Assembly: GCA_047615875.1 (NCBI GenBank) | Contig: JBLHGU010000248.1 | Coordinates: 1 to 7,459 of the forward strand | Direction of reading: 5' to 3' | Origin: JBLHGU01 sp047615875 | GTDB taxonomy: Bacteria > Pseudomonadota > Gammaproteobacteria > Arenicellales > CAJQKF01 | Length of the DNA: 7,459 nucleotides | Shown here: positions 5,038 to 7,459 of the stretch, piece after piece | Layout: the number at the start of each line of letters is the position of its first letter | How positions within the stretch are numbered: the first letter of the stretch is position 1 | The notes under the pieces: generated by a model | What the model was told of the DNA's origin: nothing | What the model saw: only the letters and a program-made list of their open reading frames with translations | Database searches by the model: none | Translations under genes and position numbers: made by a program

Positions 5038-7459
5038 TGCACAGGTTTTTTACTAATCATGTTCTAGCTAATCTAGTTTTTGTACTAGTTCTAGTGCTTG
5101 GAACGCTGGCTTATCTAACACTGCCCAGAGAGCAGGACCCGACCATCAATTTCAACTGGATAGATATAACAACCATCTATCCAGGGGCATCTGCTGAAGA
5201 TGTCGAAAAACGGGTCACCGATGTGCTCGAAGACGCGGTTAGAAAACTTTCCGATGTGCGCTTTGTTTCCAGTACTAGCCGTGAGAGTTCATCGAACATA
5301 GTGGTTCGCTTTGAAGAAATTGAACCCACCCAGTTCGATAAACGGGTTAATGATTTACGTCGAGAGATTCAAAACAAGCAGTCTGAAATGCCGGATGATG
5401 TTCTGGATCCGGTCATTTTTGAGGTGACAAGTGCCAATGCTTTTCCGACCGCAACGGTAGTAATCCGCGCACAGGATTATGGCGAGCATTTGCGCCGTGA
5501 AGCACAGCGTGTAAAGAAGGAACTGGAGCGCATGAAAGGTGTGGACAGAGTTTTATACACCGCTCTAGCTGACCCCGAGATTCTGGTTAGCCTGTTGCCG
5601 GAACGTCTGCAATCCATTGGTCTCTCACCGGTGGATGTTGCCAATACTATACGGCTTTACTTCCGCGACCTGGCGGCAGGAAGTTTCAACATTGATGAAC
5701 AAAACTGGTCGATTCGACTCATAGGCACCAGTAGTGATCCTGGTGACCTGGCTCGGTTGCCATTGCGTAGCGGCAATAATGATTTGCGATTGGGTGATAT
5801 TGCGCTGATTGAACGCAATCAAGATGAAGCTCGGCGCATGGTGAGTTATGCCGGTCAGCCGGCGGTGATGTTGGCCATTACAAAAAAGCAGGATGCTAAT
5901 ATAATTAAGCTGGTAGACAGTATTAAGGCCTATGTGGAGCGCACCAATCAGTTTGTTGGGCAATCTGGAATACAGTTAGATTTGGTAGATGATCAAACCC
6001 AAATTACCAAAGATGCCTTAAGAGTTATGCAAAATAATGCGGCTCTGGGTCTCGGTCTGGTGTTGTTTGTTACCTGGTTATTTGTGGGTTTGAAAATATC
6101 TTTTCTAACCTGTATAGGAATTCCCTTTATTCTGGCAGGTACCTTCTGGGTTTTATCGGCTCTTGGCCAGACACTCAATGTTAGCGTTCTGCTAGGTGTT
6201 GTTATCAGCCTCGGCATGCTGGTAGATGACGCGGTAGTGGTAGTCGAATCAATCTATTATCGGTTACAACGGGGTATGTCAGCGATGACAGCGACTATGG
6301 AATCGCTGAAAGAAGTGGTCACACCGGTAACGACTGCTGTACTTACCACCATGGCGGCCTTTCTGCCGTTGATGTTATTACCCGGTATTCTGGGCCAGTT
6401 TATGCTGGTGATACCCCTTGTGGTTACCATAGCGCTGGCAATTAGTCTGGTTGAAGCATTTTGGATATTGCCGGTTCATGTTAGTAGCATGAATATCAAT
6501 TTTAATAACCCAGGCATTGTGCAGCGCGCTCGTAGTCGAAGTTTGCATTGGTTGAGAACGAGATATACACGGTTACTCATTAGTACTTTCCGTCGTCCGA
6601 TAATCTGGATGATCTTTATTCTTGCAATAGTTGCAGCCGCTGGTGCAACTATTGCCAGTGGCAAGATACGTGTAGATTTTTTTGCCAGTGACCCTATCCG
6701 CTTGTTTTATGTCAACGTTACCATGCCTAGTGGCACACCATTGCAGAAAACCATGGCCACTACCGAGCGCGTTGAGCAAGTGGTACAGGGCAGGCTGAAA
6801 AATCAGGAAGTACGTTCAGTAGTAACCTATGCAGGCCAGATGTTCACCGAAATCGAACCCCTATTTGGCAGCCACTATGGTCAGATTCTGGTGTCATTGA
6901 AACCCAAAAAGGGTGACATGCGATCTGTTGACGAGATTATTTCTGCATTGCGTGAGGACGTGGAAAGCATTCCCGGACCAGAGCGACTGGCCTTTCTTCG
7001 CCTGGCTGGTGGGCCACCTACTTCAAAGTCAATAAATATCAAAGTGCGAGGTGATGACTTTGATGATATTCGTCGAGCTGTTCGCGAGCTAAAGTTATTT
7101 CTTGAGTCTCGCACTGAAGTGTCAGATATCGAAGATGATGAAACTGCCGGTCAACTGGAGTATCGACTGCAGATTGACTATGACGGGGTCAGACGCAGTG
7201 GTGTGGATCCATCGTCATTGGCAAGAACGTTAAGAATGTTGGTAGACGGTGAAGTACTAACTAGTATTCAGGATAAAGGCGAAAAAGTTGAGGTTCGATT
7301 AAAGGCACTGACACCGCCAAATAAAGACATCAAGGACTTCTTGAATTTCACCCTGCCTGGAACAAACGGCAGTGATATTCCATTAAATGCATTGCTATCT
7401 GAACAGGTTGCCAGGGGGGCAGGCAGTATCCGGCATTACAATTTTCAGCGTACCATTAC
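5037..7459 (+). CDS. RND efflux permease, HAE (AcrB-like) type, 3' end outside window
   Basis: Inner-membrane proton-driven pump. The frame runs without a stop from ATG 5037 to the window edge (807 complete codons of an expected 1,000-1,050). TM1 is at about 9-28, followed by LPREQDPTINF and YPGASAEDVEKRV, the start of the first periplasmic porter domain. TM2-TM6 fall roughly at 334-475, and TM4 holds the proton-relay pair in G-M-L-V-D397-D398-A-V-V-V-V-E-S, equivalent to AcrB D407/D408; paired aspartates point to drug/hydrophobic-type rather than metal-type (CusA) pumps. TM7 is at about 522-541, and the second periplasmic half (FFASDPIRLFYVNVTMPSGTPL onward) continues to the edge; TM8-TM12 are missing. 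It overlaps the adaptor by one base (TAATG). Unusual points: a run of CTA leucine codons in TM1 and a perfect 12-bp inverted repeat in TM7. No outer-membrane factor is seen; it may lie downstream or be supplied in trans. Confidence 0.93.
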   Translation, partial: MHRFFTNHVLANLVFVLVLVLGTLAYLTLPREQDPTINFNWIDITTIYPGASAEDVEKRVTDVLEDAVRKLSDVRFVSSTSRESSSNIVVRFEEIEPTQFDKRVNDLRREIQNKQSEMPDDVLDPVIFEVTSANAFPTATVVIRAQDYGEHLRREAQRVKKELERMKGVDRVLYTALADPEILVSLLPERLQSIGLSPVDVANTIRLYFRDLAAGSFNIDEQNWSIRLIGTSSDPGDLARLPLRSGNNDLRLGDIALIERNQDEARRMVSYAGQPAVMLAITKKQDANIIKLVDSIKAYVERTNQFVGQSGIQLDLVDDQTQITKDALRVMQNNAALGLGLVLFVTWLFVGLKISFLTCIGIPFILAGTFWVLSALGQTLNVSVLLGVVISLGMLVDDAVVVVESIYYRLQRGMSAMTATMESLKEVVTPVTTAVLTTMAAFLPLMLLPGILGQFMLVIPLVVTIALAISLVEAFWILPVHVSSMNINFNNPGIVQRARSRSLHWLRTRYTRLLISTFRRPIIWMIFILAIVAAAGATIASGKIRVDFFASDPIRLFYVNVTMPSGTPLQKTMATTERVEQVVQGRLKNQEVRSVVTYAGQMFTEIEPLFGSHYGQILVSLKPKKGDMRSVDEIISALREDVESIPGPERLAFLRLAGGPPTSKSINIKVRGDDFDDIRRAVRELKLFLESRTEVSDIEDDETAGQLEYRLQIDYDGVRRSGVDPSSLARTLRMLVDGEVLTSIQDKGEKVEVRLKALTPPNKDIKDFLNFTLPGTNGSDIPLNALLSEQVARGAGSIRHYNFQRTI
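6624..6655. repeat. Perfect 12-bp inverted repeat inside the RND permease gene
   Basis: GCAATAGTTGCA (6624-6635) and TGCAACTATTGC (6644-6655) are exact reverse complements around GCCGCTGG. The stretch codes for A530 to A540 in TM7, at the start of the protein's second half. The mRNA could fold into a strong hairpin. No T run follows, so it is not an intrinsic terminator. Both arms contain the AGTTGCA/TGCAACT heptamer that also builds the operator-like repeat at 3925-3943, but in the opposite arrangement. It could be a product of alanine-rich coding alone. Confidence 0.6.

Noticed and set aside
5081..5096. TrpR-operator-like sequence (GTACTAGTT followed by CTAGTGC).
   Set aside because: The left half resembles a trp operator, but the two bases needed between half-sites are missing and it lies inside the permease coding region, well explained by repeated CTA-GTN codons.
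5625..5963. Minus-strand reading frame of 112 codons inside the permease gene.
   Set aside because: The opposite frame is a convincing RND periplasmic domain; the antisense product has no recognisable features.
5037..7459. Heavy-metal (CusA-type) RND pump, suggested by the nearby YHS gene.
   Set aside because: TM4 carries the paired aspartates D397/D398 of drug-type pumps, and the adaptor has no visible metal-binding Met/His cluster.

Overview
The window looks like a piece of a chromosome from a Gram-negative bacterium, most likely a gammaproteobacterium and possibly a marine one. This rests on the moderate base composition (judged by eye, not computed), Sec signal peptides, a periplasmic adaptor plus inner-membrane RND pump (which needs an outer membrane), and a DauA-like oxidase resembling the Pseudomonas enzyme. 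The genus is not determinable by eye. There is no tRNA, rRNA, CRISPR array, insertion sequence, integrase or phage gene.

Left block (86-2520, plus strand): a cytosolic FAD-dependent amine/amino-acid oxidoreductase of the DAO fold, close to D-arginine dehydrogenase; then a ten-helix EamA/DMT transporter read from a TTG start; then a small secreted protein of unknown function whose ATG lies one base after the transporter's stop codon. A stem-loop of up to 13 bp sits between the first two genes.

Middle block (2543-3893, minus strand, convergent with the left block): a small exported YHS-domain protein followed 16 bp later by a zinc-dependent beta-keto acid cleavage enzyme (BKACE, DUF849 family). 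The oxidoreductase, exporter and BKACE together look like a catabolic neighbourhood for an amino- or quaternary-ammonium-type compound. That pathway reading is inference, because the two catabolic enzymes lie on opposite strands.

Right block (3976-7459, plus strand, divergent from the YHS gene): an RND efflux adaptor (HlyD/MFP type) and an RND permease of the drug-efflux (HAE) type sharing one base (TAATG). The permease is open to the window edge, so its last roughly 200 residues are outside. No TolC-type outer-membrane gene is in the window. The 82-bp divergent intergenic region carries a clean 19-bp inverted repeat, CTGCAACT-atc-AGTTGCAG, a good candidate operator for a local regulator not in this window.

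I found no clearly new multi-gene system. The best leads are: (a) the oxidoreductase and the BKACE both appear to have lost the charged residue that defines the substrate in their characterised relatives; (b) an unrecognised secreted protein tightly coupled to a transporter; (c) the operator-like palindrome; and (d) a perfect 12-bp inverted repeat inside the pump gene that reuses the operator's arm sequence in the opposite arrangement.
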